Notes under the pieces: generated by a model
The model's input: only the letters and a program-made list of their open reading frames with translations
The model's database searches: none
Told to the model about the DNA's origin: nothing
Shown here: one piece after another, positions 1 through 7,605 of the stretch
Layout: each line of letters opens with the position of its first letter
Numbering within the stretch: position 1 is the stretch's first letter
From: a virus
Virus record (IMG/VR): IMGVR_UViG_3300030388_001169
Span: 1-28,059 of that record
Strand: one strand, 5' to 3'
Length of the DNA: 28,059 nt
Made by a program: the position numbers and the translations under genes

Positions 1-500
1 ATGCTATTGATATTAGAGAGATTAGAAATATTAAAATGGCTAATCAGTTATTAAAAGTCAAAAGAAAACAAAAACAAAAAGACGAACAAAAACAACAAGC
101 TGAGCAAATGCAGATGCAACAACAAAACAATATGCAAGCTCAACAAGCAGAAGCTCAAATACAAATGCAAAAAATACAAGCAGAGACACAATCAAAAATG
201 CAAGTTGCACAAGCTACAATAGGTTTTGAAATAGAAAAACTTAAAAACGAAGCAGCATTGAAAGAACAGTTAATGATGACAGAGTTTCAATTTGCAATTC
301 AATTAAGAGGTGGTGAGGAGCAAGCTTTAACTACCAGAGAGCAGGCTAGAGAAAAAGCAAAAGATAAAAGAGTTAGTCAGCAATCTTCTGAGCAGTCTCA
401 GTTAATTACTCAAAGAAAAAATAACTTACCCCCAATAAAATTTGAATCTAATGAAGACAGTTTAGATGGTTTTGATATGGCTGAATTTGATCCAAGATAA
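1..500 (+). CDS. Portal protein, C-terminal end (partial, open at left edge)
   Basis: The reading frame is open from the first bases of the window and runs through the ATG at 36, so that ATG is an internal Met. The visible part reads AIDIREIRNIKMANQLLKVK, then a strongly basic segment, then a Gln/Met-rich coiled-coil stretch (QMQMQQQNN, QAQQAEAQIQMQK) and an acidic tail ending at a TAA. A basic helix followed by a Gln-rich coiled coil directly upstream of the scaffold and capsid genes is the usual C-terminus of portal proteins in crAss-like and related Bacteroidota podoviruses. The portal would form the dodecameric DNA channel at the capsid vertex. The match is recalled from family knowledge and the portal core domain is outside the window, so the call rests on the tail sequence plus gene order. 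The alternative is a separate 154-residue coiled-coil protein starting at 36. Confidence 0.7.
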   Translation, partial: AIDIREIRNIKMANQLLKVKRKQKQKDEQKQQAEQMQMQQQNNMQAQQAEAQIQMQKIQAETQSKMQVAQATIGFEIEKLKNEAALKEQLMMTEFQFAIQLRGGEEQALTTREQAREKAKDKRVSQQSSEQSQLITQRKNNLPPIKFESNEDSLDGFDMAEFDPR

Positions 501-515
501 TAAATAAAATTACAT

Positions 516-523
516 TAACTTTG
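516..523 (+). promoter_or_regulatory. Putative Bacteroidota promoter -7 box (TAACTTTG)
   Basis: TAACTTTG matches the Bacteroidota -7 consensus TAnnTTTG and lies in the 43-nt gap between the portal and scaffold-like genes, 20 nt before the next ATG. I see no TTG at the usual -33 spacing; the nearest one upstream (487-489) is about 26 nt away, which is longer than usual. It could drive the scaffold and capsid genes. Confidence 0.45.
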
Positions 524-543
524 TACAAATTAAATTAAATAAA

Positions 544-1668
544 ATGGAAATAAAAGTAAGAGAAGTTACTAAAGAAGAAAAATCTACACAAGAAATAGAG
601 GCGCAACTTTTAAAAGAGCATGATGAAAAGTTTGAAGAGACAAAGCCTGTAGATGTAGTAGAAGAAATAAAATTAGATGAAGAGGTTAAGCCTGAAGATT
701 CTAATGAAGAAAAAACTCCCTCGTCAGAGTTAAATGACGAAGATGTGCTTTCTTACATTAAGAATAGGTATGATAGAGATATATCTTCAGTAGATGATTT
801 GTTTACGCAAACAAAAGACAATGACGAGTTACCTGAAGACGTATCTGCTTATTTAAAGTTTAAAAAAGAAACAGGACGTGGTATTAAAGACTTTTACGAA
901 TTACAAAAAGACTACGATACTATGGATTCTGACCAAGTATTAGCTAATTATTATAGCGCAACCGAAGATGGTTTAGACGCTATAGATATTCAAGATTTGA
1001 TGGAGGATAAGTTTTCTTTTGATGAAGAAGAAGATGAACCAAAAGAAATTAAGAAATTAAAATTAGCTAAAAAAAGAGAACTTGCGAAAGCTAAGAAATA
1101 TTTCGGAGATCAAAAAGATAAATATAAAATTCCTCTTGAGTCAAGTGGGAGTGGATTATCTGACAATGACAAAGAAAGTTTAAGTGCTTATAAAAGTTAC
1201 ATAGAAGAATCAAAAACTGTTAGTGAGGCAAACAAAAAAAAGTACGACTGGTTTCTTAAGAAAACTGATGAGGTTTTCAGCAATGAGTTCAAAGGTTTTG
1301 AGTTCAATGTAGGAGAAAGAGATATGACTTTTAAGCCTGGAGATGCTAAAGAATTAAAAAGCAAACAATCGGATGTAAATAATTTCTTAAGCAAATACAT
1401 GGACAAAGACGGGTTAATTAACGATACCAAAGGGTATCATAAAGCTCTGTCAATGGCTATGAATCCAGACAAGTATGCTAAATTCTTTTATGACCAAGGT
1501 GTGACTGACGCTGTAGATAATGTTTCTAAAAAATCAAAAAACATTAATATGGATGTTAGACAATCACAACAAAGTGTTGTAAAAGATGGGTCTAAAATAA
1601 GAGCTGTAGGCTCTAGTTTTAACGACAGTGGTAGAGGACTCAAAATTAGAAGTTTAAAAAAATTATAA
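544..1668 (+). CDS. Scaffold-like capsid assembly protein
   Basis: This 374-residue protein is almost entirely hydrophilic and charged. The first 75 residues are very acidic (EEIKLDEEVKPEDSNEE), a further acidic run (DEEEDEPKE) lies near residues 160-168, and the C-terminus turns basic and polar (SGRGLKIRSLKKL). It has predicted-helical, Lys/Glu-rich stretches, no recognisable enzyme motif and no membrane segment. Its place between the portal and the major capsid protein is where tailed phages encode the scaffold or a scaffold/protease protein, and the acidic-N, basic-C layout fits a scaffold that binds the inner capsid surface. I see no Ser-His-Asp protease signature, so a separate maturation protease is not evident here. 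It starts at ATG 544 behind an A/T-rich leader without a Shine-Dalgarno sequence. The role is inferred from position and composition, not from a motif. Confidence 0.6.
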   Translation: MEIKVREVTKEEKSTQEIEAQLLKEHDEKFEETKPVDVVEEIKLDEEVKPEDSNEEKTPSSELNDEDVLSYIKNRYDRDISSVDDLFTQTKDNDELPEDVSAYLKFKKETGRGIKDFYELQKDYDTMDSDQVLANYYSATEDGLDAIDIQDLMEDKFSFDEEEDEPKEIKKLKLAKKRELAKAKKYFGDQKDKYKIPLESSGSGLSDNDKESLSAYKSYIEESKTVSEANKKKYDWFLKKTDEVFSNEFKGFEFNVGERDMTFKPGDAKELKSKQSDVNNFLSKYMDKDGLINDTKGYHKALSMAMNPDKYAKFFYDQGVTDAVDNVSKKSKNINMDVRQSQQSVVKDGSKIRAVGSSFNDSGRGLKIRSLKKL

Positions 1669-1688
1669 ACAATTAAAAACAAAAAAAA

Positions 1689-3161
1689 ATGCCAGTAAAT
1701 GCAGTCCCTGGGTTTAACTTGCAGCCAAGTGCGCAGCAAGTTGCCCAACCAACAAACTACATAACAAACTTTGACTTTCTTAATCAGTATCTTCCAGATA
1801 CTTATGAGAAGGAATTTGAGCGTTATGGAAATAGATCAGTAGCATCATTCTTAAGAATGGTAGGCGCTGAAATGCCAACTAACTCAGATTTGATTAAGTG
1901 GGCAGAGCAAGGAAGATTACATACTAAGTATACAGGAATGACAACTCCAGCGATTGCAGGAGCTACTACTGTTACTTTTACAATTCCAGCTCCACAATTA
2001 ACTAGTGTTTCACCAACATCAACTGCACCAGCAAATGGGTTTGGAGCAATTAGACAAGGTCAAACAATTATGATTTCTTTAGATACTAATGGAACAACAT
2101 TATCTAATAAAGGAATTGTAACAGTAGCACCTACAGCAGCAGCAGCAGGTGTATTTACAGTAGCTTTGTATGAAGCAACTGGATTAGCGTGGGCAGGAGC
2201 AAATAACACTGCAACAATGTTCATTTATGGATCTGAATTTAGAAAAGGAACACCAGGAATGGCTGGGTCTTTAGAATCTCAAGATCTAATATTTGACAAT
2301 AAGCCTATTATTATTAAAGACCAGTATACTGTTAATGGTTCTGATATGGCTCAAATTGGATGGGTAGAAGTTACTACTGAAAATGGAGCTAATGGATACT
2401 TATGGTACCTAAAATCAGAGCATGAAACAAGACTACGTTTTGAAGATTACCTAGAAACAGCTATGGTGGAAGCAGTTCCAGCAGATGCGGCTTCTGGTGC
2501 AGCAGATTTCTTACAAGGTCAAGCGGTAGGTTCTGGACTTGGTGTAGCTAATGGTTCTGGTTCTGATGGTATTTTCTTTGCGGTTCAAAACAGAGGAAAC
2601 ATCTGGAGTGGAGGTAACCCAGTTGCTTTAGCAGGTTTTGACTCAGTTATTCAGAGATTAGACAGACAAGGTTCTATTGAAGAGAATGTAATATTCGTTA
2701 ATAGAAATTTCTCATTTGATATAGATGATATGTTAGCTGCACAAAACTCTTACGGAGCGGGTGGTACTTCATACGGTTTATTTGATAATGATAAAGAGAT
2801 GGCTCTTAATTTAGGTTTCACAGGATTTAGAAGAGGTTACGATTTCTATAAGTCTGACTGGAAATACCTAAACGATCCTACAATGAGAGGTGGTATAGAA
2901 GGTGGACGAGTAAATGGACTTATGGTTCCTGCTGGTTCAACTACTGTTTATGACCAAATCTTAGGGAAGAATGCTAAAAGACCATTCCTTCATGTTAGAT
3001 ACAGAGCTTCAGAATCTGAAGACAGACGTTACAAGACTTGGATTACTGGTTCTGCTGGTGGTGCAAGAACAAATACTACGGATAGTATGACTGTAAATTT
3101 CTTGTCTGAAAGAGCTGTATGTACTTTAGGAGCGAATAACTTCTTTATATTCCAACAGTAA
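1689..3161 (+). CDS. Major capsid protein (HK97 fold, crAss-like/marine podovirus type)
   Basis: The 490-residue length fits the capsid proteins of crAss-like and related marine podoviruses. The N-terminal arm contains TNFDFLNQYLPDTYEKEFER (residues 26-45) and then NSDLIKWAEQGRLHTKYTG, which I recognise as a conserved block of this capsid family. Residues about 85-185 form a Thr/Ala/Val-rich beta insertion whose end, TMFIYGSEFRKG (176-187), resembles the barrel repeats of other virion proteins in this window. After it, IGWVEV and SEHETRLRFEDYLETAMVEA precede the alpha/beta core, consistent with the spine region of an HK97 fold. Codon use is regular and the gene has its own downstream terminator, as expected for the most abundant virion protein. 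It starts at ATG 1689 behind a poly-A leader. The family call is confident; the insertion boundaries are by eye. Confidence 0.85.
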   Translation: MPVNAVPGFNLQPSAQQVAQPTNYITNFDFLNQYLPDTYEKEFERYGNRSVASFLRMVGAEMPTNSDLIKWAEQGRLHTKYTGMTTPAIAGATTVTFTIPAPQLTSVSPTSTAPANGFGAIRQGQTIMISLDTNGTTLSNKGIVTVAPTAAAAGVFTVALYEATGLAWAGANNTATMFIYGSEFRKGTPGMAGSLESQDLIFDNKPIIIKDQYTVNGSDMAQIGWVEVTTENGANGYLWYLKSEHETRLRFEDYLETAMVEAVPADAASGAADFLQGQAVGSGLGVANGSGSDGIFFAVQNRGNIWSGGNPVALAGFDSVIQRLDRQGSIEENVIFVNRNFSFDIDDMLAAQNSYGAGGTSYGLFDNDKEMALNLGFTGFRRGYDFYKSDWKYLNDPTMRGGIEGGRVNGLMVPAGSTTVYDQILGKNAKRPFLHVRYRASESEDRRYKTWITGSAGGARTNTTDSMTVNFLSERAVCTLGANNFFIFQQ

Positions 3162-3184
3162 GTAGGTAGGTAGTACAATAATAG

Positions 3185-3244
3185 AAGGAGAGGGCCAAAG
3201 GCATACATGCAAACGTTCTCTTAGTAACCCTCTCCTTTTTTTTT
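3185..3244 (+). terminator. Rho-independent terminator after the capsid gene
   Basis: AAGGAGAGGG (3185-3194) pairs over 10 bp with CCCTCTCCTT (3228-3237), and the T run reaches 3244. The loop is long (33 nt) and contains a small nested hairpin, GCA-TACA-TGC (3201-3210). It lies 24 nt past the capsid stop codon and probably limits or separates capsid transcription from downstream genes. Confidence 0.85.
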
Positions 3245-3272
3245 AAATTAAATAAACTTAAAATTAAATAGA

Positions 3273-4025
3273 ATGAAAAAGCAAAAGATAGAAAACAAAT
3301 CATATAAGCTAATGGGAGGTAAAACACCTTTAGCATTCATGTTAGCATCAAGACATCACAGAAGAAGCACACTAATGTATTTTGATGAAGAGCAAGGAGT
3401 TAACAGACCTCTTCGTTATGCAAAAAACCAAAAAAGTCCATTTGAAGACGAGCAAGACGGTAATGCAATATTAGAACCTATTGTTTTTGAAGATGGAATG
3501 CTTGCAGTATCAAAAGAAAATCAAGTATTACAGAAATTTTTAGCTATACATCCTGGTAACGGAAATGTATTTGAAGAGATTAACGCTAAAAGAGATGCTG
3601 CTGAACAATTAGAAAGTGTAGAGATAGAGTTAGATGCACAAATTTTAGCAAGAGAACTAGAAACAGATAAATTAATAAGCGTGTGTAGAGTTTTCTTAGG
3701 GGCTTCAGTAGACAAAATGTCTATACCTGAATTGAAAAGAGACGTATTGCTTTTTGCAAAACATCAGCCTTATGAATTTATGGAGGTATTAGATGATCCA
3801 ATGTTAGAGTTGACCAATGTAGTTGCTCAATTTTTTGAAGAAGGATTTCTTACTTTTCAAAATGGAGAGAAAGACGTTTATTTTAATCTTAAAAAGAATA
3901 AAAGCAAATTGCTTACTGTTCCTTTTGGAGAAGAAGCGTATTACATTGTAGCTTCATATATGCAGTCTGATGACGGCCTAGAAACATATAAACTTTTAAA
4001 AAAGAGCTTAAATAATAAAAAATAG
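3273..4025 (+). CDS. Conserved virion-module protein of unknown function (250 aa)
   Basis: This soluble protein begins with a basic N-terminus (MKKQKIENKSYKL) followed by the blocks DEEQGVNRPLRYAKNQKSPF, AILEPIVFEDG and FLAIHPGNG. The C-terminus carries VYFNLKKNKSKLLTVPFGEE and YYIVASYMQSDDG. I recall proteins with these blocks just downstream of the capsid gene in many uncultured marine podoviruses, always without an assigned function. The sequence shows no membrane segment and no catalytic motif; the middle (residues about 110-200) looks helical. The gap before it contains the capsid terminator and no clear promoter box, so its expression may depend on read-through. A capsid-associated or head-completion role is plausible from position only. 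The gene starts at ATG 3273 with the A/T-rich leader typical of this genome. Confidence 0.7.
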   Translation: MKKQKIENKSYKLMGGKTPLAFMLASRHHRRSTLMYFDEEQGVNRPLRYAKNQKSPFEDEQDGNAILEPIVFEDGMLAVSKENQVLQKFLAIHPGNGNVFEEINAKRDAAEQLESVEIELDAQILARELETDKLISVCRVFLGASVDKMSIPELKRDVLLFAKHQPYEFMEVLDDPMLELTNVVAQFFEEGFLTFQNGEKDVYFNLKKNKSKLLTVPFGEEAYYIVASYMQSDDGLETYKLLKKSLNNKK

Positions 4026-4031
4026 TTTATC

Positions 4032-4039
4032 TATCTTTG
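4032..4039 (+). promoter_or_regulatory. Putative Bacteroidota promoter -7 box (TATCTTTG)
   Basis: TATCTTTG matches TAnnTTTG and lies in the 45-nt gap before the first of the three tandem paralogues, 31 nt from its ATG. The identical 8-mer recurs at 13582-13589 in another gap. No TTG is visible at the -33 spacing. Confidence 0.5.
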
Positions 4040-4043
4040 TTCT

Positions 4044-4082
4044 TTATTAACCTTAATCACATTATTTATTATGGAAAAATTT
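4044..4082 (+). repeat. Direct repeat copy 1 (39 bp) spanning the leader and start of paralogue 1
   Basis: These 39 bases are identical to 4404-4442, exactly 360 bp downstream. The repeat comprises 27 nt of leader (starting TTATTAACCTTAATCAC) plus the first four codons ATGGAAAAATTT. The copy here lies directly downstream of the putative promoter at 4032-4039. Confidence 0.95.
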
Positions 4083-4400
4083 TTAAGCGTACCAATTTGG
4101 GCTGCTGGAGTTATAGTAAACTATCAATTAGTGCCTTGTACGGACATCAAAGTTATAGAGGTAGGAGATCAGGCAGGGCCTGGTGCTAATCCCGCAACAA
4201 CAACAACTTTATGGTATGGAGATAACTCTGAAGTTCAGATTACTCATGCAACTGTAGGAGCGCCATCGGCAACAAATTCTGGAACTCAATTTAGACAAGA
4301 ATTACAAATTGCAGTAGTTGAGGCATTACAATCGTCATGGACTAATCCAGCTTTAGTATTTAGCCCTACGTTTCAAGTGTCAGCTATAGTTAAATTATAA
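4071..4400 (+). CDS. Tandem paralogue 1: small putative decoration/fibre protein (109 aa)
   Basis: This is the first of three adjacent genes whose products all begin MEK(F/Y)L(S/N)(V/I)P. After that shared start come a short beta-like region, a TxxLxY segment and a C-terminal helix-like segment ending in the common core EALQSSWTNPA (compare EALKTGWTNVA in paralogue 2 and ESLLTEWTAVT in paralogue 3). It has no signal peptide, membrane segment or enzyme motif. The position between the capsid and tail genes, behind its own promoter and ahead of a strong terminator, points to an abundant small virion component such as a capsid decoration or head-fibre subunit. That role is inference. The start at 4071 is fixed by the exact leader repeat shared with paralogue 2. 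Confidence 0.7.
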   Translation: MEKFLSVPIWAAGVIVNYQLVPCTDIKVIEVGDQAGPGANPATTTTLWYGDNSEVQITHATVGAPSATNSGTQFRQELQIAVVEALQSSWTNPALVFSPTFQVSAIVKL

Positions 4401-4403
4401 CAA

Positions 4404-4442
4404 TTATTAACCTTAATCACATTATTTATTATGGAAAAATTT
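4404..4442 (+). repeat. Direct repeat copy 2 (39 bp) spanning the leader and start of paralogue 2
   Basis: Identical to 4044-4082. This copy begins just after the stop codon of paralogue 1 and includes the whole 27-nt leader and the first four codons of paralogue 2. It indicates recent duplication, or conservation of the leader for translation. Confidence 0.95.
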
Positions 4443-4757
4443 CTTAGCATCCCCGTCTTAGACGCCAATGGTGCAAACAACCAAGAGCAACTTGTTTCAA
4501 TTAAAGATGTAGTATCTGTAACACAGACATCTACAACTGCGGTAACACTTGCTTATATTAACACAAAGGTTGCAACATTAACTTTTGCAGTAGCAACAGC
4601 TCCACCTTTATTAGCGGTTTCAGTTCAGAACGCTATGAGTGAAGCTCTTAAAACTGGATGGACAAATGTAGCAACTAAATATTTACCTGTAGGATCTACA
4701 TTAGCTCCAACAACAGGAATAGTTACTAACCCTCTTGCTTCAATAGCAATAAATTAA
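4431..4757 (+). CDS. Tandem paralogue 2: small putative decoration/fibre protein (108 aa)
   Basis: Begins MEKFLSIPVLDANG, nearly the same as its upstream neighbour, and shares the pattern Val-rich strand, TAVTLAY, then the C-terminal core NAMSEALKTGWTNVATKY. Beyond the first 12 residues and the final WT core the two proteins have diverged strongly, although their leaders are identical over 27 nt. The tail after the core is longer and Thr/Pro-rich (STLAPTTGIVTNP). There is no membrane or catalytic signature. As for paralogue 1, a capsid decoration or head-fibre role is inferred from position and expression signals. The gap to paralogue 3 is only 13 nt, and paralogue 3 lacks this leader. Confidence 0.7.
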   Translation: MEKFLSIPVLDANGANNQEQLVSIKDVVSVTQTSTTAVTLAYINTKVATLTFAVATAPPLLAVSVQNAMSEALKTGWTNVATKYLPVGSTLAPTTGIVTNPLASIAIN

Positions 4758-4770
4758 AATATATATGAAC

Positions 4771-5610
4771 ATGGAAAAATATCTAAACATACCTATTTTA
4801 AATGTAGTGGGAACAGGAACTTCAACTGCTCCAACAGGGGTAACATTAGATGACACTACGTTATCTAATTTTCAATCTTATGTACTTGTAGGAGCTATCG
4901 TTTTTGACACAACAAACAATGAAATGTACGTTGTAACAGCGGTAACATCTAATACTGTATTGGCTCTAAATGCTATTGGCTTAACTGCTGGTAGAGGAAC
5001 TGGTATAGCGACAGGTGCTACTTATCAAATTTTCTCTCCAGAGAATAGAGTTCAAGCTTTTGGAGTTGCTGATGCAACTGAAGCTTCACGTTTAATTGAT
5101 ACTTCAGTAAACTTTGGTTTAAGTGTAAGAATTGGAGATGTTGTAAATGATATAACTGGAGGTGTATCAACAACAGTAACAGGAATAGAAACTACTACAA
5201 ATCCAAATGACACTTTAATAGTGGCAGATGATATATTTGTTGCAGGAGATGTGTTTATTGTATATCGTGCAAATCAACCAGATCAGTTTATGAAAATGAT
5301 TATGTCGTCTAACCTAAAAATGGTTGCTAATACAGCAGACGCTATAAATGCTCAAGTATTACTTAGCTATACAGGAAATGGTGCAGAGGCTACAACGTTA
5401 ACATACGCTATGTCTAAAGCAGCTCCGACAGCTACAGAATTAGTAGCTATGCAAACTGCTTTATCAGACGCTGTAACTGAATCTTTATTGACAGAATGGA
5501 CTGCTGTAACATTTGATTTCCCAGGATTAACAAATCCAGATACAGATGCTACAAATGCTCCATCTTTAGCAAATAAAGAATATTTCTTTATAGGTTCTGT
5601 AACTGCATAA
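4771..5610 (+). CDS. Tandem paralogue 3 with two inserted beta-barrel repeats (279 aa)
   Basis: The protein begins MEKYLNIPIL and ends with the paralogue core (LKMVANTADAINAQVLLSY, then ESLLTEWTAVTF), so it is the 108-residue family member with about 165 residues inserted near its N-terminus. The insert holds two degenerate copies of one motif. Counting from the upstream ATG at 4765, copy A spans about residues 28-90 (VGAIVFD, TLALNA-type strand, GATYQIF) and copy B about 110-168 (IGDVVND, DTLIVADDIF, AGDVFIVY). Similar short repeats occur in phage decoration proteins. I chose ATG 4771 over the in-frame ATG 4765 because MEK at the first position then matches both paralogues. A strong terminator follows 25 nt after the stop. 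Probable virion surface protein; function inferred. Confidence 0.7.
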   Translation: MEKYLNIPILNVVGTGTSTAPTGVTLDDTTLSNFQSYVLVGAIVFDTTNNEMYVVTAVTSNTVLALNAIGLTAGRGTGIATGATYQIFSPENRVQAFGVADATEASRLIDTSVNFGLSVRIGDVVNDITGGVSTTVTGIETTTNPNDTLIVADDIFVAGDVFIVYRANQPDQFMKMIMSSNLKMVANTADAINAQVLLSYTGNGAEATTLTYAMSKAAPTATELVAMQTALSDAVTESLLTEWTAVTFDFPGLTNPDTDATNAPSLANKEYFFIGSVTA

Positions 5611-5635
5611 AAAAAGTATTTAATATATATTTAAG

Positions 5636-5669
5636 AGAGGTTACTAAAAAAAGTAACCTCTTTTTTTTT
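5636..5669 (+). terminator. Strong rho-independent terminator after the paralogue cassette
   Basis: AGAGGTTACT (5636-5645) is perfectly complementary to AGTAACCTCT (5652-5661) with a 6-nt A loop, and further A-T pairs are possible at the base. A run of T follows to 5669. It closes the three-paralogue unit; the next promoter box begins 3 nt later. Confidence 0.93.
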
Positions 5670-5671
5670 GT

Positions 5672-5679
5672 TATATTTG
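5672..5679 (+). promoter_or_regulatory. Putative Bacteroidota promoter -7 box (TATATTTG)
   Basis: TATATTTG fits TAnnTTTG and lies directly after the terminator T-tract, 23 nt ahead of the connector gene ATG at 5703. Terminator followed at once by promoter suggests a new transcription unit for the neck and tail genes. The upstream region is A/T-rich with no clear -33 TTG. Confidence 0.55.
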
Positions 5680-5702
5680 TAGATATTTAAAAAGTATTTT
5701 CT

Positions 5703-6680
5703 ATGGCTATGATCAATAATGTTAGGAATACGGTATTAGCTATTATTAATAAAAATAATTACGGCTATTTATCTCCTCAAGATTTCAATCTGTATGCACA
5801 ACAAGCGCAGATGGATTTATTTGAAGATTATTTTTATCAATACAATCAGTGGATAAACAAGGAAAACCAACGTTTATCAGGATCTGGTTATGCTGACATT
5901 GTTAAAAGCTTGGTAGAAGTTATAGACTCATTTTCAGTAGAGTCTTTTTTAATTGGACAAACTGCAAATCAATGGTCATTACCACTGGATTATTATTTAA
6001 TAAATAAAATATATCATTACCCTACTTTGTTAGGAATAGGAACAACAACCTCATCAAATACAAATCAATTAATTAATACAGCTTTATTAGGACAACCATC
6101 TCCTCCTGCGTTTAACACGGGAGCTACTGGATTTACTGTATTTCCTCTTACAGGAAGTTTAGTGGTAAACACAGATACATTGGTAGAATCATTCGTAAAC
6201 TCTGTAGTAGATGCCACAACATTAAATTTGGCTACAAATATATTTTCGGTTGTTTTAGGGGCTGAAAACTATAGTATATTTGATGCTTCAACGATAGCCG
6301 AAGTAGAAAGAGTTAGTCAAAATAAATTGTTTTATTTAACAAGCTCTACTCTTACTGCTCCATCAACATTATTTCCAGCTTATGTATTGTCAGGCAATAC
6401 TATAACTGTTTACCCTACAAATATACAGGCGGCTGGGGCTGTTAAAACACAATATGTTAGATACCCTAAAGTTCCAAAATGGACATACGTTAATGTAAAT
6501 ATAGGAGAGCCAGTTTTTAATTCTTCAGCAGTTGATTATCAAGACTTTGAGCTACCTCTATCTGATGAACCAGGTTTAGTTGCTAAAATTTGTCAGTATG
6601 TAGGTATTGAAATAAGAGAGCCTGCTGTTTCGCAATTTGGACAAAACGAAGAAGTGCAGGATAACCAAATACAAGTATAA
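5703..6680 (+). CDS. Putative head-tail connector/neck protein (325 aa)
   Basis: The N-terminus (MINNVRNTVLAIINKNNYGY, LSPQDFNLYAQQAQMDLFED, then YFYQYNQWINKENQRLSG) is helical and polar and resembles the first part of connector/adaptor proteins that dock under the portal. The middle contains a beta-rich insertion (residues about 157-195, ending TTLNLATNIF, LGAENYSIFD) similar to repeats elsewhere in this virion module. The C-terminal part (NTITVYPTNI, TQYVRYPKVPKWTYV) is beta-rich and typical of neck proteins next to the tail tube gene. It is followed after 3 nt by the tube-like gene and preceded by its own promoter. Adaptor or ring protein is inferred from order and fold impression, without a diagnostic motif. 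A second in-frame ATG at 5709 is an equally possible start. Confidence 0.6.
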   Translation: MAMINNVRNTVLAIINKNNYGYLSPQDFNLYAQQAQMDLFEDYFYQYNQWINKENQRLSGSGYADIVKSLVEVIDSFSVESFLIGQTANQWSLPLDYYLINKIYHYPTLLGIGTTTSSNTNQLINTALLGQPSPPAFNTGATGFTVFPLTGSLVVNTDTLVESFVNSVVDATTLNLATNIFSVVLGAENYSIFDASTIAEVERVSQNKLFYLTSSTLTAPSTLFPAYVLSGNTITVYPTNIQAAGAVKTQYVRYPKVPKWTYVNVNIGEPVFNSSAVDYQDFELPLSDEPGLVAKICQYVGIEIREPAVSQFGQNEEVQDNQIQV

Positions 6681-6683
6681 GAA

Positions 6684-7604
6684 ATGACTTACATTACTGA
6701 CTATCAATATTATGAAAACAATCAGGTTAGTCCTAAAGAGGCTAATTGGGGATCATATCAATATGTAAGTTTAGAAGATATTGTATCTAACTTTATGTTA
6801 ATTTACCAAGGAAACAATGAGATATTAAACAACATAGAAAGGTATCAAGTGTTGTTTCATGCAAAGCGTGGTATTCAAGAATTGAACTACGACGCTATGA
6901 AGGAAATTAAGATATTGCAATTAACTGTAGATTCACAGATACGATTTGTTCTTCCTCAAGATTACGTTAATTATGTGCGAATATCAGAATACAGAGACGG
7001 AGTGTTGTTTCCGTTAACAGAAAACATACAGACACAATGGAGTAGCGCTTACCTGCAAGATAACAATTCACAGATTTTATTTGACTTAGATGGTAATGTT
7101 TTAAAGCCAGAGAACTCGCTTGTAGATTTATCAAGACAAGGGGGAGGAATGAGGTCTATGTATTTAGGAGGTGGCCCTTATAACGGTCAAGAAGGTATTT
7201 GCTGTAATGGAGAATGGTATTTTGAGTATGGAATAGGAGCAAGATTTGGGTTAAATACAGAAACAGCAAATGTTAATCCTACGTTTACTATAAACAAAGA
7301 ACAAGGAGTAATATATTTATCATCTGATATGGCTGGTAGGTCAGTGGTATTAGAATATGTTTCGGACGGAATGGAACAGGGTAACAACTCTAAGATACAA
7401 ATAAATAAATTTTTTGAAGAGTTTATATATGCTTATATAAGATTTGCTATTTTAAATAGTAAGTATGGAGTACAAGAATATGTAGTTAATAGAGCTAGAA
7501 AAGATAAATCATCTTTATTGAGAAATGCTAAATTAAGATTAAGCAATATGCATCCAGGTAGGTTATTAATGAACATGAGAGGACAGGACAAATGGCTGAA
7601 ATAA
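6684..7604 (+). CDS. Tail tubular protein, P22 gp4-like / crAss-like Ttub
   Basis: The 306-residue protein contains the block VLFHAKRGIQELNYDAMKEI (about residues 54-73) followed by LPQDYVNYVRISEYRDG (about 94-110), which I recognise from tail tubular proteins (P22 gp4-like 'Ttub') of crAss-like and marine podoviruses. The C-terminal half has GVIYLSSDMAGRSVVLEYVS and a helical end with basic residues (NRARKDKSSLLRNAKLRLSN), as in that family. The product would form a ring of the short tail between connector and nozzle. The gene is translationally close to its neighbours: 3 nt after the connector gene and 1 nt before the 1659-residue tail protein. This is one of the better-supported calls in the window. 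Confidence 0.8.
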   Translation: MTYITDYQYYENNQVSPKEANWGSYQYVSLEDIVSNFMLIYQGNNEILNNIERYQVLFHAKRGIQELNYDAMKEIKILQLTVDSQIRFVLPQDYVNYVRISEYRDGVLFPLTENIQTQWSSAYLQDNNSQILFDLDGNVLKPENSLVDLSRQGGGMRSMYLGGGPYNGQEGICCNGEWYFEYGIGARFGLNTETANVNPTFTINKEQGVIYLSSDMAGRSVVLEYVSDGMEQGNNSKIQINKFFEEFIYAYIRFAILNSKYGVQEYVVNRARKDKSSLLRNAKLRLSNMHPGRLLMNMRGQDKWLK

Positions 7605-7605
7605 T

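Noticed and set aside
36-38. ATG as the start of a separate 154-residue gene
   Set aside because: The frame is open to the left edge and the residues before the Met fit the portal tail, so the Met is more likely internal.
3160-3173. Short TAGG tandem repeat right after the capsid stop codon
   Set aside because: Only about three units and without symmetry or other context; likely chance or slippage.
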